This document shows, one piece after another, positions 49,301 through 60,082 of a stretch of 64,000 nt of DNA (the first letter of the stretch is position 1; each line of letters starts with the position of its first letter). This stretch comes from Lepisosteus oculatus (taxonomy: Eukaryota > Chordata > Actinopteri > Semionotiformes > Lepisosteidae): NCBI RefSeq assembly GCF_040954835.1, contig NC_090711.1, positions 9,121,501 through 9,185,500 of the forward strand. Direction: 5' to 3'. The notes under the pieces are model-generated. The model worked only from the letters and a program-made list of their open reading frames with translations. It was not told where the DNA came from and searched no databases. Position numbers and translations under genes: made by a program.

Positions 49301-52300
49301 AGCCTCTTTTGCTCTGTTGAAATCCCGCCTCTGAAATTGCTCTGCATGATGCAACGTACTGTATCTTTTTGGTGGAAAATGTAACACCTATCCATTCCAC
49401 TCCATAAACCCATGATCTGATGTGCTGCAGTTAAATGTGAGTTAAAATCATTGGGACTTTTGTACTTTCAGGTTAAAAATTCTATCCTATGAAATCCTAT
49501 GAAGAGATTTTTGCAAATGCAAAGGCAGCCTTTTCTTTCTAACTTCGTCGTTAATGGTTGTCTTTACATACTGTGGAGAAGCATGTGGCCAAGACACATT
49601 TCCATCAAAGCTCTTGAAATAACAGTTTGCAGTTTCATACCGAGGGAGATGCAGAGGGTTAGGTTCAGCTTATTTTTACACTAAACCTAAAGGAAAATGC
49701 ATTATCTTCTCTTAATTATACATATGAGTTGAATAAAATATTGACTTCCTGCTGAAAATCTGCTGACTATCGATTTCTGTTGATGCATGTCCCCCTTTCT
49801 TACAGTTGATGTAGGATATAAAGATAATGACAAGAAGGAATAGAATACAATGGCCCATATATGCAGATGTCATATAACAAGAAATATAATCACCGAGACA
49901 GGTAAAAGCCTATTATTATACACCAGCCTCCTCTGCACTGTGCAGACCTTGGAATCTCTGATTAAGGGTTTTAAAAATACACTCACAATGTTATGCTCAT
50001 TTCTAAAAAAGTTCGACCCTCAGCCTCAAGCGAATAAAAACGAAATATCCGTGAGTGGGCGTTGTTGCATTATCTCAGCTCTTCTCATACAGGCACTAAA
50101 GAACAATCTGTATTGCAGCTATTGCTTTAGAAAGCAATTACTGCACACCCACGACTCCGTCAGCCTTCGTGATTCCTCACGCTGCGCGGCTGGCTGTATA
50201 GCTTAGTTACTCCGTGCTCACGAGAGACCTGGGGAGTTCGGGGGGAGGGGGTCATCTGTGCTATCTATGCATTATTCACCAGTCTTGATTCTAAATATAG
50301 CAGCTCGCATTCTCCTGCTGTGTGGGCGTCAGGAATAGATTTTTCTGAGCAGCTATAGATAGCAAGGTCAGACTGCAGAGACCGAGAAAGGGCCAAACTG
50401 TCACTCAAAGAGAGGAAGTAGATGGCTGCCACACCAATGAAGCAATCCTTTCGGCGGATTTAGTCCGGATTGCAAAAATACATTTTCCAGAGCTGTCGGG
50501 CTGCGGCAGGTCGGGGCTGGGGGTGGCTCGTGCCATGAGGCAGGTTTACTCACTGTGGACTGAGCTAAAATTAGATGAGTGGGGTTCCCCATTTCTCTGA
50601 CAACATCGTGTCTGATACACGTACCGCCAAACCCAAACACACACAGACAAAGAAGAGGAGGGCATTCACCTAGACTACACATTTGCTAGATTTTTTCAAA
50701 CCAAACCCTAGGGCTAGGGCATCACAGCCTAATAAAAATTAAGAATGACACATGAACTGTCTTTAACAAGACTTTCTGCCATTTTGCTACCATGATTCTC
50801 TTTCTTTTGACATCAGAATCCATCCATCCATTTCCCAACCACTTTATCCAGTAGAGGATTGTGGGGAACTGGAATCTATCCCAGCAAGCAATGGGCTCAA
50901 AGCAGGATACACCCCTGTACAGGACACTAGTCCGTTACAGGGTGACATTGGAATCGCAAAACTCAAGTGAATCAAATCTGTAAGTCTTGGCCTAATAGAT
51001 TGTCAATTACTGTTTGTATGTGTAGACAAAAATGAGTTATTTACGGTAAAATAAATAAATTGCTTGTGAGCTAGTCATGTAAAAATTCCAAATTAGGCTG
51101 CACATCAAATACAGAGATGAGAAAATTGGCTTTGCTTGATGAAAATGTTTTCCATAGTAGGGAGACATATGAATGCTTCTGACCAAGTCTGAGTACTTCC
51201 TGATTTGCGGTCACATACAACTGGAATACTGATAAGAAAGACTTGTCTAGAAAAGGGAAAGGAGCCCAGAAACATTTTTTTCCTTCAGAATACTTCATAT
51301 GTGATTTGACTAAATATGAAACTATGCGTCTTCTACTTTACTACTGTAGAAACTACTTCAGGCTAAAATGACTTGTTTTCCTTTGTGTTACTAGTCTGCA
51401 AATTATTTTGAACAAAGACATCAACTAAATTAAAAAATTATGATTATTTTGTAGATTATGTAGTTAGGAAACACAAACATTTTTTTCCCAATAATAAATC
51501 TTTCATTATCTCAAGAAACAAGTTTGTTTTACTATTGTGCATTATGTACAGTAGCACTGGTTTTGACCCCTCTATTTGCTTAGGTCTGCTATTTCATACC
51601 CTTTTGAACACTGCTGTGTTTGAATATTGTCATTGTGAAAATCAAAAACTCACTGATTATAACCAGTCAATTGCAAATGTTTAGATTAGTTGAAATTGCT
51701 GTATGTTTTATGTTGAATGTTAGACTGGCGAGTCACAAAATTAGGATCAGCAGACTCCTTTTTCTAGCCTGAAGGAGTTGTTAGTTCAGTAGCCTCAAAA
51801 CCCTACTACTAATCTGCTATAAACATCACAGCTCCTCTGGGTTTGCCACAGAGCCTCCACTCTATGAAATTTGAAGCGGTTAAACTTTTTCACATTTAAA
51901 CTTACAAACTTTCCAACATCTACCCTTCATTAAACCAAAACAAAGCATTTATTCAGGGTCTTGCACATAAGTAAGTCATGGATTGTTCAGCACTTGCACT
52001 AACCTGTATATTTTTCCCTTTTTACTTTTTTATTTTATCTGCAAATTCTGCATCTTTAATACACCACCACTGTCCTGTTCATCGGTCAACATTTCTTTTT
52101 CCTATGCAATATACAGTAGGTCTACAGTCATTAATCAATCTATTGTCTTTATTTCAATTCGCGTACCATTGATACAACCATGCATGTGTGGAAGGATACT
52201 GGTTATGCAATCGCAATCTGGAACATTCAGCAATGTGTTTCAATTGGTGGACATATTTCCAATAGCTCTACTCTTTTTTGGACCTTGAAACCTTTTCCCC

Positions 52301-55300
52301 AGGGTGCTCCAGTTTTCTTCCACAGTCCAAAGACAGGCTGGCAGGTTCATTGGGTTCTGGGAAAAACTGGCCCTGGTGTGAATGTGTGTGAGTCTGCTCT
52401 GCGATGGACTAGCTTGTACCCCGCCTTGTGCCCGTTGCTTGCTGAGACAGGCTCCAGCGTCCCTCACAACCCTGAATTGGATAAAGTGGTCAGATACCGG
52501 ATGGCTGGACAGTCCTGGTTTATGGAGGGGCACGGATTGTCCCCGTGTACACTCGCAGAAAGCAGAGGAGGGACTCACTTGGACAGCTTCATCTCGATCT
52601 GCTGGCGGATCTCCTGCCGCTCCTCCTCGCTGCGCACAGGGAAGATGTTGCGCTCCTCCAGCTCCTGTTTACTGGGCCGGTTCCGCAACTTCACGGCCAG
52701 CAGCTCCTTCCTCATCCTGCGCGGCAGCGTGCCTGCAACACAGCGCACACAGGCCTGCTTGCACGTCTCTTGGAGCCTCCCTGCTTGCCCCCTGGCAGGT
52801 GGGGAGCCAATGTTTTCAGAGGGGCACCATCATTCAAACGTCATTTTGAAATTGAAAGAAAAGAGCAAAGACGGAGCTGCAAAACCTTGCCTCCCTCAGT
52901 TTGTTTTCCCCTGTCTGAGACGCAGTTAGCATGTTCGCTGCCTCTCACAGACTACCTGCCTTGGTCTTCCCTGCTTTCTTTGACTACTCAGTATTTATAT
53001 CATAACTGTGTGGTTTCTTCCCCTTTCCTTTGCTCACCCAATTTATCCAACATCCAGCTCGATTTCTGTTGCACCCTTGGGAGCCACGTGCGTCATGAAA
53101 TCCTGACTAAAGAGACCAGATTCCCTTTTCTATACAAGCAGGGATCAGCAAATACTAGGAAGATGGAAAATCTCTTAGGATAACGAGTATGTCCAGTCGT
53201 TCACCATATATACTGTACATAGAGTTTACAGTATAGCCAAGTGGAACCAGCCAGTCCTGGGGTTGCTATGGTTTATGACAACTGCTCTCTGCACAGTTTT
53301 CACTGTTTTTGGAGAATCACTATGTGAAGAAGCAGTTTAAGAAATGCAAGAGATACAGTATTTCATTTCTAATGACAGAAGGGCTCAGCACAATATGTGA
53401 TAAGAATGAGCAAGCAGCGAAACTGGCACGTGAACACAAATGCAAATGCCTTGGTTCTGTGAAATCACATTTTCAAGCATCTCTGGTGTTTATGCAAAAG
53501 TCAAACCAGTTTTCATCACGAAGCATGGCTGCAGGCGGGATCATGACACAGACATGTCCATCTGTGTTAAATTTCCCAGGACTTGCTTTATTTTTGGAGC
53601 ATGTATATACAATTAGGATCTGGAAGGTTACTTACTGAATACATATTGTTACAACCACAATGGTGCTGGTCCAGATTAGTGCAGATGTTGGGAGTTCAGC
53701 TGTACATACAGTTCTCAGACAAGTGGTTTGTAACTGTGGTCCTGGTGTGACTTTGTGTCTTCAGATTTTCATTCTGGCTGAGCTTTCAGTTTCTGAGGTT
53801 AACTGACCTCTAGCTGAATATTGAGACTCTCTTTAAGCTGTACGGATATCATGAACTGGTCACCTATCATGAGCTGCTGAAAGGCAGAAATCTGGCATTG
53901 GAGGAGAGAATGAACATATTTCTGCTTATGAAAACCCTTTTCAAAAACACCCCTGGGACAGAGTATTTTTAAAATCAAGGATGGGATGCAAGAACAGGTT
54001 GAAAACTGGAGCTCCTCCTGGTTTCTGAGGCACTAAGCCTCTTCGAAGGGATGCCAGTTCATCACAGGGATGACCCGCCCCAGCAGTGCTCGGTCAAGGT
54101 ATCGCAGCATGTCTGCAGTGAGGACCTGAACCCACAACCCACCAGTTATGGGACCAGGGACTTACCCACTACGATTGGAGTTCCCAACCCTGAATTAAAC
54201 AAATGAAGGACTGGCTGGATGTCAGGATCAATGGAGTGTGTCCATACTTGTGGCCTAGTCTCTTACAGTCTTCTTTTCATATAAAGTGTGTGAAGCTTTT
54301 CTGGAACGTGAAAACGCAGTCTGGGCTCAGCCCGGGGACCCACCTGAGATCACAGACTCGTTCCAGCTGTCCTGGTCGTGTGGCAGCCCGGAGGCGTCCG
54401 TCCTGCAGTCCTCCAGGCGGACGTTTTCTTTGTTCTCATCAGAGTCCTTTTTGCTCTCTGTCTCGCCGGCTGGCTCCTTTTCCTGGCTGGAGGTGCGAGA
54501 CAGCCGGCCCTCGGACCTTCTCTTGGGGGAGGAGCGGATCTCCTTGCTGTGGAAGCTGGGGGAGGAGTGAGGGAGAAGAGGCTGAGCTGCAGCCATGTCA
54601 ACCCCCCTGTGAATCTGTAGACAGTCGGCACAGAGTCCTGCAGCGACACGCTGCTCCCTGCCAGCAACAGTCACCTTCCCCAAGGAAACAGAAACATGCT
54701 TCTCTAAAAAGCACCAGCCACTGAAAGCCGTGATGAGAGCATCTTTTCAGGAGCGCAGAAGGCCAGGTCCACCTGTCTTTGGGCTGCAGTCTGAGAAGGG
54801 ACTCACCTGTCCTGCCGGTGCTTGGTGGCCAACGCGCGGTGCAGCTCCTCGATGACCCGGCTGGGGGGCAGGGGGGGATGAATGACCCCCAGGTGAGGCG
54901 ACCCAGTTGGGGTGGACATCTGACCCCGCAGGGGGGCGGCAGTCTGCGTCTCCAGAGCCTTCACAACATCCTTGGGCAGGATGGAGTTCCTCTGGAGAGG
55001 GGAGGAGGGGACCTTTCCACTGGGGTCTGGCAGAGATCCTGGAGACATTACAGCAGGAAAGGCACGGTGAAGTGCGTCGGGCCAGGACAGAGCTCTCTGC
55101 ACAGGCATTTCAAAAAAGGGATCACAAACTTTAACATCCGGAACAACTCCCTGAATCCCCGATGGCAGTGTCCTGGAATACGCCAACCTCTGTCCATACA
55201 TGTATGTATGAAAAGAAGAATTGTACAGTAAGTTGTGATAGGAACCCATAGCAATTTGTATTTTGTACTATCTGTATCCCATTAAAGGTAGAAAGAAATG

Positions 55301-58300
55301 TTTTTAACTGCTGCTGTCAAAGGGGTCTGTAAGGGGTATAATTGTACTTAGAATCACAGTCATGGCTCACTCAGTCACTCAGTGAGGACTGCCGCCAGTC
55401 ATGCCAATTTCATAAGAGGAGAGACACAGACACAGGGGAGGGAGATCTTCTTTGTATAAGACTATGCCGATCAGAGGGTGATCTCTGTGGGTATTTTCCT
55501 CTGTGACAAGCTGCTTTTACTAAATTGATGTTGGTTGAGTAGTGCTGGGAGACCAAGAAAAAAAAACTCTTTTTGCTCCCTAGGTTGGCTGTGTGGGGTG
55601 TACCTAGATTGCTCTGTTACAGTTGTTTTGTTCACACTCTCTACTCCGCAAAGCAATTTTATGCCTAGGAGTAAGTCTGTCTTCTTTTAATAATAATAAT
55701 AATAATTGCTTACACTTATATAGCGCTTTTCTGGACACTCCACTCAAAGCGCTTTACAGGTAATGGGGATCCCCTCCACCACCACCAATGTGCAGCATCC
55801 ACCTGGATGATGCAACGGCAGCCATAGTGCGCCAGAACGCTCCCCACACATCAGCGATCAGTGGGGAGGAGAGCAGAGTAATTAAGCCAATTTATAGAGG
55901 GGGATTGTTAGGATGCCATGATTGATAAAGGCCGATGGGAAATTTTGCCAGGATGCCGGGGTACACCCCTACTCTTTTCGAGAAACACCCTGGGATTTTT
56001 AATGACCACAGAGAGTCAGGACCTCGGTTTTACAATTTGGGTTACTCTGTCTGCATCTCTACTTTGTCCGTGTGTGGTTATTCTTGGCACTACTTCTATT
56101 TAAATCTAGTAAACTATGCTCCTCTATGTCCCCTGGTACTACAGCGCATATTTTAATGAGTAGATAATGTTTTCACTGCATGTGAGGCCTCTACAAGCAG
56201 TCCCCAGTGTTTAAAACAGATTTTGATTGTTTTAAGGCTGTGTTCCTTCCTGTCATGAACACCATGCTGCTTGAAGTGTCCAGTGCTTTGGAGAACCATT
56301 TGTCTTCTACAGTACTACATGGTGTAGTTTAACTAATTTTTTCCCCCTTTTGATTTAAAGTTATAGTTTAAGTGCTACAAGGGCTACATGATTAGAAGGT
56401 AGACCCTGATAGACCCATCCTGGTCCCTGCACACTCACCTTCCAGGCTGCCCAGCTTGGACAGGAGTTTCGCAGGCAGGCCTGGAGCCCGGGGAGAAACG
56501 GTGTCTCCGTCAGAGGAACTGTCTCCTCTCTCCTCCTTCCCTTCCTGTCTGTCTGCCTCTCCCCCAGGAGTCTCGGCAGCAGGTGCTGTCTGGAGGTATT
56601 CCTCCTCCTCTGAATTTGGGCTGATGTCCCCCTCTGTTTCGCTCTCCCCCACGGAGTCCCGCACTGACACCGGGACGAGACAAGGTCAGCTGAACAACAA
56701 AGCCCACTACGCAAGTGCAGCCAGCTCTGCCTGCCCCTATATTCTAGTCCACCATTAAACATTCGAGAAGTGGCGTCCATGTAGTCATCACACCACAGGC
56801 CTGCCCAACCTGTCACAGTCAACCATTCAACTATTTGTCAGGATCAATATAATAATTTGCACTTGTTGGCACTTGTTGCACTAATGCACAATACTGAAGC
56901 ATTGGAAGGGTCTCAAATTGAGCCCGGCATAGATCATATTCCCATCTATACTGAGCATCAGAAGAAAGAAATTGCTTATTGCTTCAACAAATTTACAAAG
57001 ACAGCTGAAAAATGGCCAAATTGTTTTTTGTAGCAGGTGTGCTGGCTTCTTATTTTACATACAGTATGTGGCATGCTGTACTGTGGATGCTGTAGATTCA
57101 GCTTTTAACATTTGTCGTCAGCAGCACTGATCAAAGGGGGTGTACTGTTAAACTCACAGGTTAGTAACGTATGGCGACTGCTTGCAACCATACGGGTTGC
57201 ACCAGTTATCGGGTGCTGTCATGTGGCATTCTGACCCATTCCTTTCATAGAGCCTGGACACACACGAGCCTGTTCACTGATCTCTGAGCCCTAGATGTCA
57301 CACATTGTCCCTGCTCAACCCAACAGCGTTTGAGTTTGGCGAGCAGGGCATCCAAGACATAAGTGTCACATTCTTGTCTTCACAGAAAGCCGCTGTAATA
57401 TGAGCACCATGGACATGAGATGACCCGCTGGAAGGGCATCACAGCAGGAATGGCAGCAAGTGAGGTTGTGGATCAATGTAGCATCATGCAATCAGCCTGC
57501 CATCAATCAATACAAGTGGAGTTCTGTAGCGACTAGACACTCCTGCCCAGACCTTCGCACATGGTTAGCATATTGTCCTGTGTGTCTGCACCACACTCCC
57601 AGTGTATCAGCGTGGCCTTCACGCAACCTTGATTCATTGCTGAAGAGGACTACTGTGACTTAGTCCAGCCTCCAGCATGCTGATGACACACAGGATTTTT
57701 CTCTTGATAAGGGGGGCATATTAGTTCATTTCTACTTATTTATTTCAGACTCGACATTCAGCATTTTCAATCACCTCACGATGGGTGTCCAATTAACCAG
57801 TGCTTATGCAACTGCCAAGTTCCCTCAAGCTCAAGTTTATTGTAGTCACAAATGCAACATTCCTGACTGTACATAACACATCATCAATATCCAAGATATA
57901 TATACACTATTGTTATACAGTATATATACAAACAAGCGGGATGTTTTTTTTACTGCTGTGTATGTGTATATGGATCCTCTGTTAAAATACCCTTATATTT
58001 ATTGATTGACATCAAATTTATAAACATGGAATGCAGAAATAAAAAATGAATAAAAGCCTATTTAGTACGTTATTGGTTTATCACTAGTATTTTTGTAGCT
58101 TTTATCCTTTTCTCTGATGTTACCAGCGTAGTTCGAGCCGACAAGAACACGTTAATCTTACTTTGTCTCCATCTAGTGGCGACCACACGCACATAATTCT
58201 AACACTTCATGGTGCCCGAGAGAAGTCAACTTTGATGGCCACAGGCAGCATCCACATTATTATCTATCAGCATAACGATTGTCCAGAATATGGTCAGACT

Positions 58301-59824
58301 TTCTTTAGTATTTCTTACAAGTTGGGATGCAGAGCTGATTTGTTGCTTCAATGCAGTGAGACAACTGGCCAGTTACATGGCAAGTGGACAGTGTTACAAT
58401 TTCCATTGCGTAGACCTGCGAAACATTTCCACTGATCATGATGAGGCACAGAATGGCTGAACTGGAATTCCACGGGATAACAGCAGTGCCCCTCCGGATT
58501 GCTACCCCGATAACAGCCTGTGTATTACCTGTGGAGGGGGTGTCCTCATCACAGCCCAGGCCCTCCAAGGTGCTGAGGTTGAGCAGCTGGGTCAGAGACT
58601 CCTCCTCCCTCTCCTCCCCATCTGAGGAGCCCTGTGTCGGGGTGCCAGGCTCATCAGAGCTCCCCCCGCAGGCCAGCGCAGCCTCTGTGAAGGATGAAAT
58701 TCCCTGTGAGCCCGGACACGCTGTGAAATCTATCAGCATCACTTCCCTCCTCCTACATCTTGACAGGCATGTGCTTTCACTATAGTCATTGGTGCACATT
58801 GCTATTGATCCTTCTTCCTGTAAAAATATTCCCAACACAATCTACAAATCCTCAGATTTCTGTGTAAGGTCTCTTGGCAAATGTCAGCAGTGCAGGTTAT
58901 TTTATACTATGGCTATCTTAAGATATCGGGGTTTAGCAATGGAATAAGACATGCAAAGACTTTTTTAGGGTTCTTTATCTAACCATCACCATATTGCATA
59001 ATTGATCTATGTGACCCTAGAAGTATTTTCTTGTTTTTATAATGTTTTATTATGCTAATTCAGTTCAGAAGCTAAAAAAAAAGGACAAAATCTTAAATAA
59101 TTGGATTATCCCTTAAAAAGATGGATTTACAGAGCTTGCTGGACTTCTTGAACAACATTCTCAGTGCTGTGCTGTCCTCTCTCGCTCACCTGTCTCCATC
59201 ATGTCTGCCAGCCCTTTCCTCACCAGCTCATCTCGGCTCTGTCGTGCAGCTGCCTTCCTCTCCAGCGCTGCACAGAGGACAAAAACAGCCTCCGTTAAAT
59301 CAAACCCCCCCCCAATTCATTCACACCCACATTTGCAGGCTTCCTCTATATACAGGTCACTGAAAACCATCTGGAAACAAATACTGCATTCTGACTTGCC
59401 TCACTAACAGCCAGCTCTTCGAAAGGCCGGCGGGGAATGACTTGGATAAGAAATTAAATCTATATGGTATTTTAAATACTTAAAAAAACGAGCATAGACA
59501 GCCCCATAGCCAAACTCTCCCATCCAATGGACAAACGCCCTGCCCTGGATTCTTGCAACAGAACAATGTCATATTATTCTGCTGCAGTACAACTGTCATT
59601 TGTTTCCTAGCTCTTGTGTCCTGAATCCATGTTGTCTTTGTTTAGGATCCCCACCAGCCTTCCTTACCTGTAGAGCTCTGCTTCAGTTTTTCATTTTTCT
59701 TTTTCCTCCATTTCCAGGGTTTGAAGATGCGGCCCAGAGTGGCCAGCTTGCTGTTTCTGCGGATTGGGGGAGTCCGCACCCCCGACACCAGGCAGCCGGA
59801 ATGTAGCGCCCTCTGCTGGTCCAT
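34294..59824 (-). CDS. phactr3: Phosphatase and actin regulator 3 (whole gene, 12 coding exons)
   Basis: PHACTR proteins bind G-actin through RPEL motifs and the PP1 catalytic subunit through their C-terminus, so PP1 targeting responds to actin. Twelve exons join in frame for 1566 nt, 521 residues from MDQ; human PHACTR3 is 559 with about 40 more N-terminal residues. Visible: basic block [22 protein letters not shown] (about 25-46); [25 protein letters not shown] (about 53-72); acidic disordered middle; conserved [19 protein letters not shown]-terminal RPELs [32 protein letters not shown] and [18 protein letters not shown]; then the PP1-binding tail with [16 protein letters not shown] and final [23 protein letters not shown] and STPTGSPHL identify PHACTR3 among paralogues. 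The start is provisional: human has both an upstream-exon start and an MDQ start. The gene is convergent with sycp2. Confidence 0.96.
35645..35721 (-). CDS. phactr3: phactr3 exon K
   Basis: 77 nt: [25 protein letters not shown], plus two bases of Arg. Confidence 0.97.
36963..37103 (-). CDS. phactr3: phactr3 exon J (RPEL 3 and PP1 motif)
   Basis: 47 codons: [47 protein letters not shown]. Contains the LIRF and Trp elements of the PHACTR-PP1 interface. Confidence 0.98.
38461..38522 (-). CDS. phactr3: phactr3 exon I
   Basis: 62 nt: (Q)[20 protein letters not shown], phase 1 to 0. Confidence 0.97.
38523..41364 (-). other. phactr3: phactr3 intron H/I
   Basis: AT-rich intron sequence with a poly-C run at about 41240-41253. 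No exon or clear mobile element seen. Confidence 0.45.
41365..41420 (-). CDS. phactr3: phactr3 exon H (RPEL 2)
   Basis: 56 nt: (K)[18 protein letters not shown], phase 2 to 1. gtaagt donor. Sits at the edge of a CpG island. Confidence 0.97.
41421..41800 (-). promoter_or_regulatory. phactr3: Intragenic CpG island, putative alternative phactr3 promoter
   Basis: I count about 26 CpG in 41461-41800, against a CpG-poor intron. On the minus strand it abuts exon H. ATG at 41455-41453 (context AAAATGG) reads [11 protein letters not shown] in frame into exon H, with an in-frame TAG five codons upstream. This would give a protein of about 129 residues with RPEL 2, RPEL 3 and the PP1 tail. Confidence 0.5.
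41801..45360 (-). other. phactr3: Proximal part of the 11-kb phactr3 intron
   Basis: Contains a further CpG-rich stretch (about 42230-42320), a GC-rich block with a 134-codon + strand frame (42806-43210, no known domain), and a SINE at 44.1 kb. The rest is unassigned. Confidence 0.4.
44078..44278 (+). mobile_element. 5'-truncated tRNA-like SINE
   Basis: cctcccacagtccacagaca, gatggactggcgtcccgtcc, gccgatacaggttccagc and aaaatgaaaggatgga: the 3' two-thirds of the 13.7-kb family. Confidence 0.75.
45365..46350 (-). pseudogene. Tc1-like transposon remnant, interrupted by a SINE
   Basis: Minus-strand frame 45713-45964 reads [20 protein letters not shown] and [17 protein letters not shown], then [10 protein letters not shown]. 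These match Tc1 transposase (VIDGxLTAQRYI, QDNARPH, IEHLWD). The N-terminal side resumes at about 46350-46231 (ICVEHAD..VW). Stops and shifts make it inactive. Confidence 0.85.
46018..46230 (-). mobile_element. SINE inserted inside the Tc1 remnant
   Basis: acccatccattttaaaaccg, accagtccatcgccaggcac, gtctttggactgtgggagga and catggggagaacacac. Same tRNA-like SINE family, reverse orientation, nested in the transposase. Confidence 0.8.
46454..47044 (-). mobile_element. SINE3 element with 5S rRNA-derived head (complete)
   Basis: On the minus strand it begins with a 5S-like head: GCCATATCACCCTG, AGAAGCTAAGCAGG and TACCTGGATGGGAGACC, the last two covering internal promoter boxes. A fish SINE3 body follows, with the end taaagcgctttgagtggagt...cgctatataagtgtaagcaa and an (ATT)n tail. 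Box positions are about 46945-47040. Confidence 0.92.
47045..50100 (-). other. phactr3: Middle of the 11-kb phactr3 intron
   Basis: No exon recognised. A palindromic X-box-like site lies at 49227-49240. The rest is AT-rich and unassigned. Confidence 0.4.
49227..49240. promoter_or_regulatory. Candidate RFX X-box
   Basis: GTTGCTTAGCAACC, a near-perfect inverted repeat that fits the RFX X-box pattern (GTTGCC..GGCAAC type). Single site, so functional status is unknown. Confidence 0.35.
50140..50560 (-). promoter_or_regulatory. phactr3: GC/CpG-raised intronic block with a MEF2-type site
   Basis: Raised CpG content at 50150-50250 and 50440-50530. A perfect MEF2 consensus CTAAATATAG lies at 50291-50300. 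Candidate intronic enhancer or promoter; no exon seen. Confidence 0.3.
50815..50952 (-). mobile_element. Truncated tRNA-like SINE
   Basis: atccatccatccatttccca, actttatccagtagagg and ggacactagtccgttacagg: the 3' end of the SINE family, reversed. Confidence 0.7.
52292..52512 (+). mobile_element. 5'-truncated tRNA-like SINE
   Basis: gtgctccagttttcttccac, agtccaaagacaggctggca, gcgatggactagc and gaattggataaagtggtcag. Ends about 65 bp from phactr3 exon G; its frame inflates a 249-codon antisense ORF. Confidence 0.8.
52579..52732 (-). CDS. phactr3: phactr3 exon G (RPEL 1 of the C-terminal set)
   Basis: 154 nt: [51 protein letters not shown], phase 1 to 2. Confidence 0.97.
52733..54343 (-). other. 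phactr3: phactr3 intron F/G
   Basis: Non-coding. A decayed SINE-like segment lies at about 54030-54190 (atgccagttcatcacaggga, tgaacccacaaccc). Nothing else recognised. Confidence 0.45.
54344..54555 (-). CDS. phactr3: phactr3 exon F
   Basis: 212 nt: (S)[37 protein letters not shown] to NESVIS, phase 2 to 1. Confidence 0.93.
54807..55038 (-). CDS. phactr3: phactr3 exon E
   Basis: 232 nt: [34 protein letters not shown] and [19 protein letters not shown]. Strongly PHACTR3-like. gtgagt donor. Confidence 0.95.
55039..56438 (-). other. phactr3: phactr3 intron D/E
   Basis: Non-coding intron with one SINE3 fragment (55687-56033). The rest is unassigned. Confidence 0.5.
55687..56033 (-). mobile_element. 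SINE3 element, head lost
   Basis: (AAT)n followed by a copy of the 46.45-kb element up to gacctcggttttac. The 5S-derived head and adjacent body are missing. Same orientation as the complete copy. Confidence 0.9.
56439..56663 (-). CDS. phactr3: phactr3 exon D
   Basis: 75 codons: [20 protein letters not shown] to LLSKLGSLE, phase 1 to 1. Weakly conserved acidic, Pro-rich region. Confidence 0.82.
56664..58528 (-). other. phactr3: phactr3 intron C/D
   Basis: Holds a second Tc1 remnant (about 56960-57760) and AT-rich DNA. No exon seen. Confidence 0.5.
56960..57760 (-). pseudogene. Second Tc1-like transposon remnant
   Basis: Co-linear with the 45.4-46.35-kb copy: caacaaatttacaaagac, catttgtcgtcagcag, aggaatggcagcaagtgagg, tggagttctgtagcgactag, ttcattgctgaagaggac. 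Minus-strand frames read [12 protein letters not shown] and ATELHLY, decayed transposase. Confidence 0.75.
58529..58684 (-). CDS. phactr3: phactr3 exon C
   Basis: 52 codons: (E)[18 protein letters not shown] to CDEDTPST, phase 1 to 1. Acidic and disordered. SEPPTPKSE-like in mammals. Confidence 0.85.
58685..59667 (-). other. phactr3: phactr3 introns A/B and B/C
   Basis: 58685-59189 and 59268-59667. No repeat or additional exon recognised. Confidence 0.45.
59190..59267 (-). CDS. phactr3: phactr3 exon B (N-terminal RPEL)
   Basis: Encodes (A)[20 protein letters not shown] and DMMET, phase 1 to 1. The RPEL Pro is replaced (RQSRDEL), as in human PHACTR3 (RQGREEL). Confidence 0.94.
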
Positions 59825-59829
59825 TACAT
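59668..59829 (-). CDS. phactr3: phactr3 exon A (MDQ start; basic block)
   Basis: Encodes [20 protein letters not shown], then [23 protein letters not shown] at 59824-59822. Probable acceptor AG at 59831-59830 after a C-rich tract. gtaagg donor after 59668. Confidence 0.88.
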
Positions 59830-60082
59830 CTTCAGCAGACGGGGTTGGGGGTGGGGGAGGAAAATACAGCACACTTAATAACGGAGAGTGAGGTTCACTG
59901 GGTCAAGGAGAGCATGAAAACTGAGTGAAGACATTGGAGTAGAGAACTTTGTCAGCATGAGAACCAGGAGACAGCTGCACAGGAACAAGTCAGGTTGTCT
60001 TCCACGCTGTAAATGTAAATGTTCATTCTATGCTGAAAGGTAAAGAAAAGAAACACTATGTTTTGGCAACCTACACCCAAAG

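Noticed and set aside
52180..52929. 249-codon + strand open frame
   Set aside because: It runs through a SINE and then antisense across phactr3 exon G. No independent domain; overlap explains its length.
54203..54724. 173-codon + strand open frame
   Set aside because: Antisense to the well-supported phactr3 exon F.
59825..59872. Upstream ATG giving [16 protein letters not shown] before MDQ
   Set aside because: The Pro run is the C-rich acceptor tract read as codons. Homology starts at or near MDQ.
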